In this document: piece after piece, positions 28,568-37,419 of the stretch
Layout of the letters: the number at the start of each line of letters is the position of its first letter
Position numbering within the stretch: the first letter of the stretch is position 1
Source: Streptomyces sp. TG1A-60
Lineage (GTDB): Bacteria; Actinomycetota; Actinomycetes; Streptomycetales; Streptomycetaceae
Reading direction: 5' to 3'
Length of the DNA stretch: 64,000 bases
NCBI RefSeq assembly: GCF_037201975.1
Contig: NZ_CP147520.1
Span: 7,316,001-7,380,000, forward strand
Made by a program: the position numbers and the translations under genes
The notes under the pieces: model-generated
What the model was told of the DNA's origin: nothing
Databases searched by the model: none
The model's input: the letters and a program-made list of their open reading frames with translations, nothing else

Positions 28568-31500
28568 ATGATCCTGCTCCTGTCGACGTCCGACACCGAC
28601 CTGCTCAGCGCCCGAGCGGCAGCCGGCCCGGTCCCGTACCGCTTCGCCAACCCCTCGCGCCTCGACCTCGACGACCTCCCCGCCCTCCTCGACGGCGCCG
28701 ACCTGGTCGTCGTACGCCTCCTCGGCGGCATCCGCGCCTGGCAGGACGGCCTCGACCTGCTGCTCGCGGACGGCCGCCCGGTCGTCGTCCTCACCGGCGA
28801 ACAGGCCCCCGACGCTCAGCTGATGGCCGCCTCCACGGTCCCGGTCGGCATCGCCGCCGAGGCCCACGCCTACCTCGCCCACGGCGGCCCCGCCAACCTG
28901 GAGCAGCTCGCCCGCTTCCTCTCCGACACGGTCCTGCTCACCGGCCACGGCTTCGAGGCCCCCTCGCCCGCCCCCGCCTGGGGTCCGCTGGAGCGCACCC
29001 CGCGCGACGGCGTCGACGGCCCGACCGTCGCCGTGCTCTACTACCGCGCCCACCACATGAGCGGCAACACGGCGTTCGTGGACGCCCTGTGCGAGGCCGT
29101 CGAGGACGCCGGCGCACGGGCGCTGCCCCTGTACGTGGCGTCCCTGCGCACCCCCGAGCCCGAGCTGATCGAGGAACTCCGCGCCGCCGACGCCATCGTC
29201 ACCACCGTCCTCGCGGCCGGCGGCACCAAGCCCGCCGCGGCGTCCGCCGGCGGCGACGACGAGTCCTGGGACGCGGGCGCCCTCGCCGCCCTGGACGTGC
29301 CGATCCTCCAGGCCCTGTGCCTGACCGGCTCGCGCGCCGCCTGGGAGGAGAACGACGAGGGCGTCTCCCCGCTGGACGCGGCCAGCCAGATCGCCGTCCC
29401 CGAGTTCGACGGCCGCCTGATCACTGTCCCGTTCTCCTTCAAGGAGATCGACGCCGACGGCCTCCCGGCCTACGTCGCCGACCCCGAGCGCGCCGCCCGC
29501 GTGGCCGGAACCGCCGTACGTCACGCCCGGCTTCGCCACATCGCCAACGCCGACAAGCGTCTCGCGCTCGTCCTCTCCGCCTACCCGACCAAGCACTCCC
29601 GTATCGGCAACGCGGTGGGCCTGGACACCCCCGCCAGCGCGGTCGCCCTGCTGCGCCGACTGTGCGACGAGGGCTACGACTTCGGTGGCGCCGACGTCCC
29701 CGGCCTGGCTTCCGGCGACGGTGACGAGCTGATCCGCGCGCTGATCGAGGCGGGCGGCCACGACCAGGACTGGCTCACCGAGGAGCAGCTGGCCCGCAAC
29801 CCGGTCCGTATCCCGGCGGCCGACTACCGCCGCTGGTACGCCACCCTCCCCGCGGAACTCCGCAGTGCCGTCGAGGAGCACTGGGGCCCGGCACCGGGCG
29901 AGATGTTCGTGGACCGCAGCCGCGACCCGGAGGGCGACATCGTCCTCGCGGCCCTCCGCTTCGGCAACCTGCTGATCCTCATCCAGCCCCCGCGCGGCTT
30001 CGGCGAGAACCCGATCGCGATCTACCACGACCCGGACCTCCCGCCCTCCCACCACTACCTGGCCGCCTACCGCTGGATCGCCGCCCGCGCCGAGGACGGC
30101 GGCTTCGGCGCCGACGCGATGATCCACCTCGGCAAGCACGGCAATTTGGAGTGGCTGCCGGGCAAGAACGCGGGCCTGTCCGCCGCCTGCGGCCCCGACG
30201 CCGCCCTCGGAGACCTCCCCCTGGTCTACCCGTTCCTGGTCAACGACCCGGGCGAGGGCACCCAGGCCAAGCGCCGCGTCCACGCCACCCTCGTCGACCA
30301 CCTCGTCCCGCCGATGGCCCGCGCCGACTCCTACGGTGACATCGCGCGCCTGGAGCAACTCCTCGACGAGTACGCCCAGATCTCCTCCATGGACCCCGCC
30401 AAGCTCCCGGCGATCCGCGCCCAGATCTGGACCCTCATCCAGGCCGCCAAGCTGGACCACGACCTCGGCCTGAACGACCGCCCGGAGGACGACGGCTTCG
30501 ACGACTTCCTCCTGCATGTCGACGGCTGGCTCTGCGAGGTCAAGGACGCCCAGATCCGCGACGGCCTGCACGTCCTCGGCAATCCGCCCACCGGCGCCGA
30601 CCACGTCAACCTCGTCCTCGCCGTCCTCCGCGCCCGCCAGATCTGGGGCGGCACCACCGCCCTGCCCGGCCTGCGCGAGGCGCTCGGCCTCGACGAGTCC
30701 GCCGCGACCCGTACGACCGCCGACGCCGCCGAGGAGAAGGCCCGGGTGCTGGTCCAGGCGATGGAGGACGCGGACTGGGACCTGGCCGCCGTCCCCACCG
30801 AGCACGGCGAACAGGTCGCCGCCATCCTGGAGTTCGCCGCCCGCGAGGTCGTCCCGCGCCTCGCGGCCACGACCGCCGAGCTCGACCACACCGTCCACGC
30901 CCTGAACGGCGGCTTCGTCCCGCCGGGCCCCTCCGGCTCCCCGCTGCGCGGCCTCGTGAACGTCCTGCCGACCGGCCGCAACTTCTACTCCGTCGATCCC
31001 AAGGCCGTCCCCTCCCGCCTCGCCTGGGAGACGGGCCAGGCGCTCGCGGACTCCCTGCTGGAACGCTACCGCGCCGACAACGGCGAATGGCCCAGCTCCG
31101 TCGGCCTCTCCCTGTGGGGCACGAGCGCCATGCGCACGGCCGGGGACGACGTCGCGGAGGCCCTGGCCCTGCTCGGCGTCCGCCCCGTCTGGGACGACGC
31201 CTCCCGCCGGGTGACCGGCCTGGAGCCCATCCCGTACGAGGAGTTGGGCCGCCCCCGCGTCGATGTCACCCTGCGCATCTCGGGCTTCTTCCGCGACGCG
31301 TTCCCGCACACGATCGGGCTGCTCGACGACGCCGTACGCCTGGCCGCGTCGCTGGACGAACCGGCCGAGGCCAACCACGTCCGCGCCCACGTCCAGGCGG
31401 ACCTGGCCGCCCACGGCGACGAACGCCGCGCCACCACCCGCATCTTCGGCTCCCGGCCCGGCACGTACGGCGCCGGCCTGCTCCAGCTCATCGACTCCCG

Positions 31501-32161
31501 CGACTGGCGCACCGACGCCGACCTCGCCGAGGTCTACACGGTATGGGGCGGCTACGCCTACGGCCGCGAACTCGACGGCCGCCCGGCCCGCGACGAGATG
31601 GAGACGGCGTACAAGCGGATCGAGGTCGCCGCGAAGAACACCGACACCCGCGAGCACGACATCGCCGACTCCGACGACTACTTCCAGTACCACGGCGGCA
31701 TGGTCGCCACGGTGCGCGCCCTGCGCGGCACGGCCCCCGAGGCGTACATCGGCGACTCCACCCGCCCGGAGACGGTCCGCACCCGCACCCTCGTGGAGGA
31801 GACGTCCAGGGTTTTCCGCGCCCGCGTGGTGAACCCCAAGTGGATCGAGGCGATGCGCCGCCACGGCTACAAGGGTGCCTTCGAACTCGCCGCCACCGTC
31901 GACTACCTGTTCGGCTACGACGCCACCACCGGCGTCATCGCCGACTGGATGTACGACAAGCTCACCGAGACCTACGTCCTGGACGAGACCAACCGCGAGT
32001 TCCTCCAGCAGGCCAACCCCTGGGCCCTGCACGGCATCGCGGAGCGGCTGCTGGAGGCGGAGTCGCGGGGCATGTGGGAGAAGCCCGGCCCGGCGGTGCT
32101 GGAGGGGCTGCGCCAGGTGTACCTGGAGGCGGAGGGCGACCTCGAAGGCGGCGACGCCTGA
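28568..32161 (+). CDS. cobN: Cobaltochelatase CobN subunit
   Basis: 1197-aa ATP-dependent cobalt chelatase large subunit that inserts cobalt into hydrogenobyrinic acid a,c-diamide in the aerobic pathway. The N-terminal part (MILLLSTSDTDLLSARAA) is the receptor-like domain. The body has the CobN/BchH signatures YYRAHHMSGNTAFVDAL, SAYPTKHSRIGNAVGLDTP, HLGKHGNLEWLPGKNAGLS and GRNFYSVDPKAVPSRLAW. Length matches actinobacterial CobN. ATG 28568 lies 23 nt after the riboswitch. The ATPase partners (CobS/CobT or ChlI/ChlD types) are not in this window. A strong terminator follows at 32200. Confidence 0.95.
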   Translation: MILLLSTSDTDLLSARAAAGPVPYRFANPSRLDLDDLPALLDGADLVVVRLLGGIRAWQDGLDLLLADGRPVVVLTGEQAPDAQLMAASTVPVGIAAEAHAYLAHGGPANLEQLARFLSDTVLLTGHGFEAPSPAPAWGPLERTPRDGVDGPTVAVLYYRAHHMSGNTAFVDALCEAVEDAGARALPLYVASLRTPEPELIEELRAADAIVTTVLAAGGTKPAAASAGGDDESWDAGALAALDVPILQALCLTGSRAAWEENDEGVSPLDAASQIAVPEFDGRLITVPFSFKEIDADGLPAYVADPERAARVAGTAVRHARLRHIANADKRLALVLSAYPTKHSRIGNAVGLDTPASAVALLRRLCDEGYDFGGADVPGLASGDGDELIRALIEAGGHDQDWLTEEQLARNPVRIPAADYRRWYATLPAELRSAVEEHWGPAPGEMFVDRSRDPEGDIVLAALRFGNLLILIQPPRGFGENPIAIYHDPDLPPSHHYLAAYRWIAARAEDGGFGADAMIHLGKHGNLEWLPGKNAGLSAACGPDAALGDLPLVYPFLVNDPGEGTQAKRRVHATLVDHLVPPMARADSYGDIARLEQLLDEYAQISSMDPAKLPAIRAQIWTLIQAAKLDHDLGLNDRPEDDGFDDFLLHVDGWLCEVKDAQIRDGLHVLGNPPTGADHVNLVLAVLRARQIWGGTTALPGLREALGLDESAATRTTADAAEEKARVLVQAMEDADWDLAAVPTEHGEQVAAILEFAAREVVPRLAATTAELDHTVHALNGGFVPPGPSGSPLRGLVNVLPTGRNFYSVDPKAVPSRLAWETGQALADSLLERYRADNGEWPSSVGLSLWGTSAMRTAGDDVAEALALLGVRPVWDDASRRVTGLEPIPYEELGRPRVDVTLRISGFFRDAFPHTIGLLDDAVRLAASLDEPAEANHVRAHVQADLAAHGDERRATTRIFGSRPGTYGAGLLQLIDSRDWRTDADLAEVYTVWGGYAYGRELDGRPARDEMETAYKRIEVAAKNTDTREHDIADSDDYFQYHGGMVATVRALRGTAPEAYIGDSTRPETVRTRTLVEETSRVFRARVVNPKWIEAMRRHGYKGAFELAATVDYLFGYDATTGVIADWMYDKLTETYVLDETNREFLQQANPWALHGIAERLLEAESRGMWEKPGPAVLEGLRQVYLEAEGDLEGGDA

Positions 32162-32199
32162 CAAGTCTGCCGCGGAACCTCTGACACACGTGCAGGGGT

Positions 32200-32231
32200 G
32201 CGGGGCGACGTCCGACCGGACGTCGCCCCGC
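32200..32231 (+). terminator. Rho-independent-type hairpin after cobN
   Basis: Perfect 15-bp stem GCGGGGCGACGTCCG / CGGACGTCGCCCCGC with a 2-base loop sequence, 38 bp after the cobN stop. It could also stop minus-strand transcription coming from 32250. Confidence 0.8.
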
Positions 32232-32249
32232 GCCCTCCGGCCACCACGG

Positions 32250-32500
32250 TCAGCCGGACCCTCCGCCCTTGCGCGCGATCGGCTCCATGAACTGCGGGCC
32301 GACGTTCGTGCGGAAGGACATGGTCCGCTGCTCCGCCGACATGATCGTCAGCGCGTGAGGCCTCGACACCTCGGTCAGGCGCTCCACGATCGCGTCGGCC
32401 TCGCGGCGCTCGATCATCTCGTAGAGGTTGGCGTACCGGTACAGACGGTCGAAGTCCCCTGGGACGGTGTCCGCCCACTCATCCTCGTGCTCCCGAACTC
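32250..32500 (-). pseudogene. Unrecognised protein fragment
   Basis: One frame gives a protein-like stretch, DEWADTVPGDFDRLYRYANL then EMIERREADAIVERLTEVS and RTMSFRTNVGPQFMEPIA. It has good codon use but no start of its own that fits; upstream it merges into the next gene's frame region. I do not recognise the family. It looks like the C-terminal 75-80 residues of a larger lost protein. Confidence 0.35.
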
Positions 32501-33054
32501 GTTCGGTCCGGTGTCCGGAAGGTGGTCGGGACCTGTCGCAGGTGCAGTTCCTCCAAGGTCCGCAGCTGTCCGTCGGCACGTCGGGCGAGGTCGTCGAGCA
32601 GGTGTGGGTCGAGACCTTCCTCGCTGTCGCAGAGCCGTCGCAGGGTCTGCCAGACTGCCCGCTTGCCCGACACTCCCACCCGCAGCACCTCCAGTTCGAT
32701 CAAGGTGCTGAGCGGGGAGCGGCGCACCAGCCTGCCGTTTCCCTTCAACCGGCCCGCCTTCTCGGTCGCCCAGCCCGCCCAGACCTTGTAGCGGCGAGTC
32801 TGCACGTTCAGCTGTTCCATCAGCTCCGTCAGACTGCGCCGATCCTGGGCGATCTCCGCGGCGAGCTCCTCCACGGCCGGAGCGAACGCCGTACCACGGC
32901 AGGACCGCGCCAGATGACGGACACGGTCGACACCCGCGGTGGCGCCGGCCAGGTGGTCGTTGAGGTAGATGCCGAGCAGGTTCGCGTCCATGCCCGGGGC
33001 AGTCCCCTTGCCGAAGTGGGGCCGGGAGGTGCCGGAGTGCGTTCGGTGACTCAT
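32479..33054 (-). CDS. Conserved hypothetical helical protein
   Basis: 191 aa, mostly alpha-helical, no membrane segment. It has a strong ribosome site (GAAGGAGTC) seven bases before ATG 33054. The core from MDANLLGIYLNDHLAGATAG through QTRRYKVWAGWATEKAGRLK to LSTLIELEVLRVGVSGK looks like a conserved Streptomyces family that I remember only as hypothetical; an M at residue 22 (32991) could be an alternative start. The last 15 residues (TTFRTPDRTSSGARG) overlap the region of the unrecognised fragment, so the native C-terminus may be replaced. No function can be assigned. Confidence 0.7.
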   Translation of the reverse strand: MSHRTHSGTSRPHFGKGTAPGMDANLLGIYLNDHLAGATAGVDRVRHLARSCRGTAFAPAVEELAAEIAQDRRSLTELMEQLNVQTRRYKVWAGWATEKAGRLKGNGRLVRRSPLSTLIELEVLRVGVSGKRAVWQTLRRLCDSEEGLDPHLLDDLARRADGQLRTLEELHLRQVPTTFRTPDRTSSGARG

Positions 33055-33193
33055 CGCGACTCCTTCAGGGTCTGGGTGCCGCCGGCGGACCCGGTCCGGC
33101 CCGCCCGTGCGGATCGTTACGGCGGAGGAGACCTCCGCCCACGGTCTTCCGCGCGGCCGTGAGCCGGTTCACGGCCGGCCACGCGCGCGCATG

Positions 33194-33559
33194 TCATTCA
33201 CGCCGGAGACGTCGGGCCACGACCACCAGGTCCACAACCGCCGTCAGGGCCAGCGCCCCGCAGACGACGGCGAGGACGGTCAGGGCACCGCTCCCGGGCG
33301 TGTCGGCCGATCCGGAGTTCGCGGCCCAGACGGCGAAGAGCACGGTCGCGGCGGCGAAGAAGGGCAGGAAGACACCGGCGAGGATCAGCCGCAGGCGGAG
33401 CGCGCTGAGAGCCGTACGCGGTTCCGACCCAGTTCTCCGGGTCCTCCGGGCCCTCCGGGTTCCGCGGGTGGTCCGCACCGGAACCGCGGCACCGGCTCGA
33501 GCGCCACCTGGGCGCCGGCCGTCGGCGCTGTGCGACCGCTCGGAACGTTTGCCGTCCAT
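33194..33559 (-). CDS. DUF6343-type small membrane protein
   Basis: 121 aa from ATG 33559 (GGGAGGGCGTCCC upstream). The N-terminal 50 residues are Arg/Ser-rich and probably cytoplasmic. GSEPRTALSALRLRLILAGVF begins the DUF6343-like core, followed by two hydrophobic helices (FLPFFAAATVLFAVWAA and GALTVLAVVCGALALTAVVDL) and a basic end RRLRRE. Function is unknown. It is probably monocistronic. Confidence 0.7.
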   Translation of the reverse strand: MDGKRSERSHSADGRRPGGARAGAAVPVRTTRGTRRARRTRRTGSEPRTALSALRLRLILAGVFLPFFAAATVLFAVWAANSGSADTPGSGALTVLAVVCGALALTAVVDLVVVARRLRRE

Positions 33560-33826
33560 GGGACGCCCTCCCGGGTCGTGGCGGGTCAGGACCGCCTCCG
33601 GACCCGGGGACCTTCCCCAAGCCCCCGGTCCTCCTCGCGCTCCTCCTCCTGCTGCGTCCGCGCCTCGTTCCAACGCCTCCCGCAGGGTGCGGCCCGTGGC
33701 ACCCGAGTGGGCACGCTCTCCGTCGCCCTCGGGCTTCCCGGGCTCCATGACGTCGCAGGTGGTCTTCGTCTTCGGCCGGTTCCCCTCGGGGGCGGCCGTA
33801 GCGGGACCCCTTCGTGATCGTGTCGG

Positions 33827-34031
33827 TCATGTCCCGCTGCGAGTACCCGGCGATCCGCGAGGAAACCCGTGCGACGGGGGCAACGAGTGGGGGAGCAGAC
33901 GGGTCGCCGGGGCGCCCTCGGTGCGGCACGGCATCGTCACGGGCGCGGCCCTCGTCGCGACGGCCCGCACGGCCGGACCGGCCAGGAGGACGCTGTCGAA
34001 ACCGTCCGGCCACACGACCAGGGCCTTCATG
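33827..34031 (-). pseudogene. Glycosyltransferase family 9, N-terminal fragment
   Basis: Reads MKALVVWPDGFDSVLLAGPA and VRAVATRAAPVTMPC, clearly like the start of the intact GT9 at 43031 (LVVRLDSAGDVLLAGPAVRAVA). The normally conserved D-x-x-G-D is altered to DGFDS. Only about 55 of 350 residues remain. Its ATG overlaps the stop of the epimerase fragment by 4 nt, as in the intact operon further right. Confidence 0.55.
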
Positions 34032-34185
34032 ACGCCCCCGTTTCCCGGGCGTCCATCACCGGGACACGAGAGCGGGAGGTCCGGGTGAAGTGGGCGACGG
34101 TCCGCTCCAGGCCTTCCTGCCACGACACCCTCGGCAGGCGGGTCGCGTCGCATTGGTGAACCTGATGGGCGTCGTGTGCACCACC
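34028..34185 (-). pseudogene. NAD-dependent epimerase, C-terminal fragment
   Basis: LPRVSWQEGLERTVAHFTRT and a short tail ending GAS-stop match the final helix region of extended SDR sugar-nucleotide epimerases. TPIRFTNATR lies just upstream in another frame. With the GT9 fragment it preserves an epimerase-GT9 gene order with an ATGA overlap. Confidence 0.5.
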
Positions 34186-34257
34186 CTCCTGGCGCGACTT
34201 CTCACAGGGCTTCCTGGCGGCGGCCGGACGGGTGCCCCGGGTGGATCTCCCCCACAC

Positions 34258-34681
34258 CCGGCCGTCGGGTACGTCCCCGGCGACAGGCGGCGGGGACGGA
34301 GCGGTCGGCCGCGCGGGTGGGCGGCGGTGTTGCGGGCGTCACGCCCGGCGGGGGTGCCGCCTCGGTGCGGCGAGCGCTGTGAGCAAGCCCACCTGGTCGG
34401 GCAAGTTTGTGTGGCACAAAGTGAATTGACCGGTAGGCCGGCCGCGGTCGCGGCCGTCTCGGAGGGGCGCGCCCGCCCCGTCTGCCACGATGGGCGTCGC
34501 CGTGCCCGAGAGGGGCGGCCCCACGCCACAGCTGTCGTGGGACGCCGGCCCGGTGGCACCGCCTCCGGACGATCCGGCGGAGCCGCCGCGCAGCGAGCCG
34601 GCGTTCCGACACCCCGCCGATGTGCTCTCGCCTGCCTCTGCCCCTGCCCGAGTCCACGGACCCGTCTCCGAGTAGCTCACT
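34258..34681. other. Upstream region of the MFS gene, no gene seen
   Basis: No frame here has convincing family similarity on either strand. It holds the palindrome listed at 34406-34420 and presumably the MFS promoter. Confidence 0.3.
34406..34420. promoter_or_regulatory. Perfect palindrome TTTGTG-TGG-CACAAA
   Basis: Six-base arms with a 3-base spacer, AT-rich against the GC-rich background, about 260 bp before the MFS start. It resembles a MarR/TetR-type operator, but no regulator gene is beside it. Binding is inferred only. Confidence 0.4.
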
Positions 34682-36127
34682 GTGACTTCTTCGCCCCCGG
34701 GCCGTGCGCCCGCGCCCGTACCCGCCCCCGGGCTCCCGCGCGTCGCCGTGCCTGTGGACGCTTCGCGCTCGCCCTGGCGGTCCCTGAAGTACCCCAGCAT
34801 GCGCTGGTGGTCCCTCGCGAACTTCCTGTCCAACGCGGGGACCTGGATGCAGCTCACGGTGCAGAACCTTCTGGTCCTGCAGATCACCGGCTCCGCCGCC
34901 GCGACCGGGCTGTCCATCTCCGTCCAGGCCGCTCCCGCGCTGCTCGTGAGCCTCGCGGGCGGCGCGGCCGTGGACCGCTGGCCTCGGAAGGTGACGGCCG
35001 CCGTCAGCCAGGCACTGCTCGGCGCCGTGGCGTTCGTGACCGCCGTCCTCGTCACGCTGGACCGGCTCGACCTGACCGTGCTGATGGTGCTGGCCGCCGT
35101 CACCGGGCTCGTCGCGACGGTCGACGGTCCCGCCTGTGCGCTCCTCGGCAACGACCTCGTCCGCAGGGAGGACGTGCCGTCCGCCATCGGTGTCGGCTCG
35201 CTGGTGCACAGCGCGGGACGGCTCGCCGGGACCGCGCTCGCCGGCGTGACCGTCACCCTCCTCGGCACGGCCGCCGCGTACACCGCCAACGGACTGTCGT
35301 TCCTGTTCGTCGCCGCGGTCATCCCGTTCCTCCGTCCGGCGCGGGAGGTGTCACAGGATGCCGGGACCGCCAAGGCCGGTGTGACCGACCAGGACGGGGC
35401 GAAGCAGAAGCAGAAGGCAGACGGCTCGGACATGACGGTGCGTCAGGGGTTGGCCTTCTTCGCGCGCCGGCCCCGGCTGGTCGCGCTGGCCGGGATCACC
35501 GGGATCAGCTCGGTGTTCGGGCGGAACTACGGGCTCACTCTGGCCGTGCTCGTCACCGGACCCCTCGCGGGCGGCGCCGGGGCGTTCGGCACGGTCTCGA
35601 CCGTGCTCGCCGTGGGCGGCATCCTCGGCGCGGTCCTCGGTGCCCGGCTGCGCAGCCCGTCGGTACGCCTCGTCGGTCTGCTGGCGGCCGGGGGAGCGCT
35701 GCTCCAGGCGGTGGCCGGGCTCTCCCCGTCGCTGGCCGTGCTGTTGGTCCTCGTCCTGCCGATGGCCGTGCTGGAGTCCGTCTCCGACACCGCGCGCACC
35801 ACCGTCCTGCAGACCGATCCGCCCGCCCACCTCCGGGGCCGGGTGCTCGGCGTCTGGGGCAGCATCGGCACGGTCTGGGGTCTCGGCGGACCCCCGGTGC
35901 TCGGTCTCCTGATGGAGCTGGCCGGGGCGCGCGGCGCCCTCGTGGCCGGCGGCCTCGTCATCGCGGGCGCGATCGGAACGGGTTTCGCCCTTCTGCGCCG
36001 GCGCCGGGCCACCACGCCGGTGGTCCTGGAGGCTGAGGGGCACGGGGGGCGGGACCTCGACTCCGACTCGGGAGTCGTCGCGGGGCACGCTGCGACGCAG
36101 AGACCGGGCCTGAGCACCGCCGCCTGA
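34682..36127 (+). CDS. Major facilitator superfamily transporter
   Basis: 481-aa integral membrane protein of the MFS-3/enterobactin-exporter-like group (EntS type), expected to export small molecules by proton antiport. About 11-12 hydrophobic helices follow a Pro-rich 35-residue cytoplasmic N-terminus. The loop GGAAVDRWPRKV after helix 2 is the MFS A-motif variant GxxxDRxxRR. A charged central loop (DQDGAKQKQKADGSD, about residues 235-250) divides the halves. The start is GTG 34682; the region before it has no strong ribosome site. The substrate is unknown. It is convergent with the heptose operon, and fragments of a second such operon lie behind it. Confidence 0.88.
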   Translation: MTSSPPGRAPAPVPAPGLPRVAVPVDASRSPWRSLKYPSMRWWSLANFLSNAGTWMQLTVQNLLVLQITGSAAATGLSISVQAAPALLVSLAGGAAVDRWPRKVTAAVSQALLGAVAFVTAVLVTLDRLDLTVLMVLAAVTGLVATVDGPACALLGNDLVRREDVPSAIGVGSLVHSAGRLAGTALAGVTVTLLGTAAAYTANGLSFLFVAAVIPFLRPAREVSQDAGTAKAGVTDQDGAKQKQKADGSDMTVRQGLAFFARRPRLVALAGITGISSVFGRNYGLTLAVLVTGPLAGGAGAFGTVSTVLAVGGILGAVLGARLRSPSVRLVGLLAAGGALLQAVAGLSPSLAVLLVLVLPMAVLESVSDTARTTVLQTDPPAHLRGRVLGVWGSIGTVWGLGGPPVLGLLMELAGARGALVAGGLVIAGAIGTGFALLRRRRATTPVVLEAEGHGGRDLDSDSGVVAGHAATQRPGLSTAA

Positions 36128-36190
36128 GCCCGCCGCCCCGGGCGCCTGCGGCACACCGACGCCGACAACGCCCCGGACCCGCGCCGTGCC

Positions 36191-36325
36191 TCACCGGCGG
36201 TGTGAGGGACGGTCGGGTTTGGGTGGGTGGTCGGGCCGGGTGTGTTGAGGGGCCGGACGCGGTGGGCCGGGTCCGTTGCGCGGATGGTGGGCCGGGGCGC
36301 TGTTCGGTGGGCTGTGTGTGCTCAT
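36191..36325 (-). CDS. Tiny Pro/His-rich ORF overlapping the end of the heptose operon
   Basis: 44 aa starting MSTHSPPN; rich in Pro, His, Arg and Ser, with no hydrophobic segment and no known family. Its ATG overlaps the stop of the GT9 gene by the same 4-nt ATGA arrangement found at six other junctions of this operon. That is the main reason to list it; coding status is uncertain because low-complexity Pro/Arg frames arise easily in GC-rich DNA. Confidence 0.35.
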   Translation of the reverse strand: MSTHSPPNSAPAHHPRNGPGPPRPAPQHTRPDHPPKPDRPSHRR

Positions 36326-37382
36326 CGGAAGGCCTTCGGGGCGAGGGCCCCGTCGTTGTCCGGGCAGGGCCGGGCCGGGGCGTGCGCCAGCAGGTCGACG
36401 ACCTCGTCGACGACCTCGTCGACGGTGATCCGCAGCAGGCGTTGGTCGGGCCGAGTGCCGTGCGCGTCGCCGGGGCGGGCCGAGTCGTCGCCGGCCGGGT
36501 GCCACAGCACGCGGTGCCGGGGACGGGCGGGCGGCCCCCACAGCCGGGGCGCGACCGGGCCGAACAGGACGACCGACGGCGTGCCCAGCGCGGTGGCCAG
36601 ATGGGCCGGTCCGGTGTCGCCCACGACCACGCAGCGGGCCCCGCCGACGAGCGCCGCCAGCCGGTCGAACGGCAGGTCGCCGTCCGCACCGCCCAGCACG
36701 GTGTCCACCGGCAGCCCCGCCGCCGCGGCCACGGACCGGGCGGCCTCCTTCTCCCCGGCACCCGCGGTCAGCACCACGTCCAGCCCGCGCCGCCGCAGTT
36801 CCCGGGCCACGGCCGCGAACCGTTCCCCGGGCCAGCGGCGTGCCCCGGCGTCGGCACCGGGATGGACGACGACCGCGCCGGGGGCCGGGGACGGAGTCGG
36901 CGGCGGCGGTATGCCCAGAGACTCGGGGTCCGCTGCGATGCCGTACCAGCCGAGCAGGCGGCACCAGCGTTCCCGCTCGTGCTCGTCGTCCCGCCACACC
37001 GGACCGGGGACACCGGGCGTCCCCGGGTGCGCGTACGCGAAGAGCCGCCGTGGGTTCAGCCGCTGGAGCAGCAGATGGCTCGGCGGGCCGTTGCCGTGCA
37101 GATCCACCGCGAGGTCGGGCGGGGATCCGGTCCAGTCCAGCTCCGCCGGCATCGCGCGCCCGGCGGCGGACGTCGGCAGCAGCCGGTCCACCAGGCTGGT
37201 CGCCGCCGTCGCCGCCGCCAGCCGTGCGGGCGCGGCGAGCACCGTCTCGTGGCCGGGCAGATGCCGTCGCAGGGCCCGCAACGCGGGTACGGCGGTGAGC
37301 AGGTCGCCGAGCCCGAGCGCGCGGAGCACGAGCACCCGAGGACGTCCCCGCGCGCTCTCCCCCGCAGTGCACCGACTTTCAT
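36322..37382 (-). CDS. Glycosyltransferase family 9 (heptosyltransferase-like), frameshifted at N-terminus
   Basis: Predicted ADP-heptose-type glycosyltransferase of GT-B fold. The N-terminal RVLVLRALGLGDLLTAVPAL is the acceptor-side signature. In the C-terminal half VVVGDTGPAHLATALG and VVLFGPVAPRLWGP form the GT9 donor site. The literal ORF starts at GTG 37335 with no ribosome site. ATG 37382 has an excellent one (GGAGGTGGG) and begins MKVGALRG. One more base in the five-C run 37359-37363 (plus strand) joins it in frame through ESARGRPRVLVL. It lies 37 bp after hldE and overlaps the tiny ORF. Confidence 0.85.
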
Positions 37383-37419
37383 GAGTGTGCCCACCTCCGG
37401 CAGTCGTGGCGGATCACGG

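Noticed and set aside
26993..32164. A 1723-codon open frame on the minus strand
   Set aside because: Only the last 434 codons are CobG. The rest lies antisense to cobN, is rich in Val/Gly/Ala/Arg and has no family motif; it is a GC-bias shadow.
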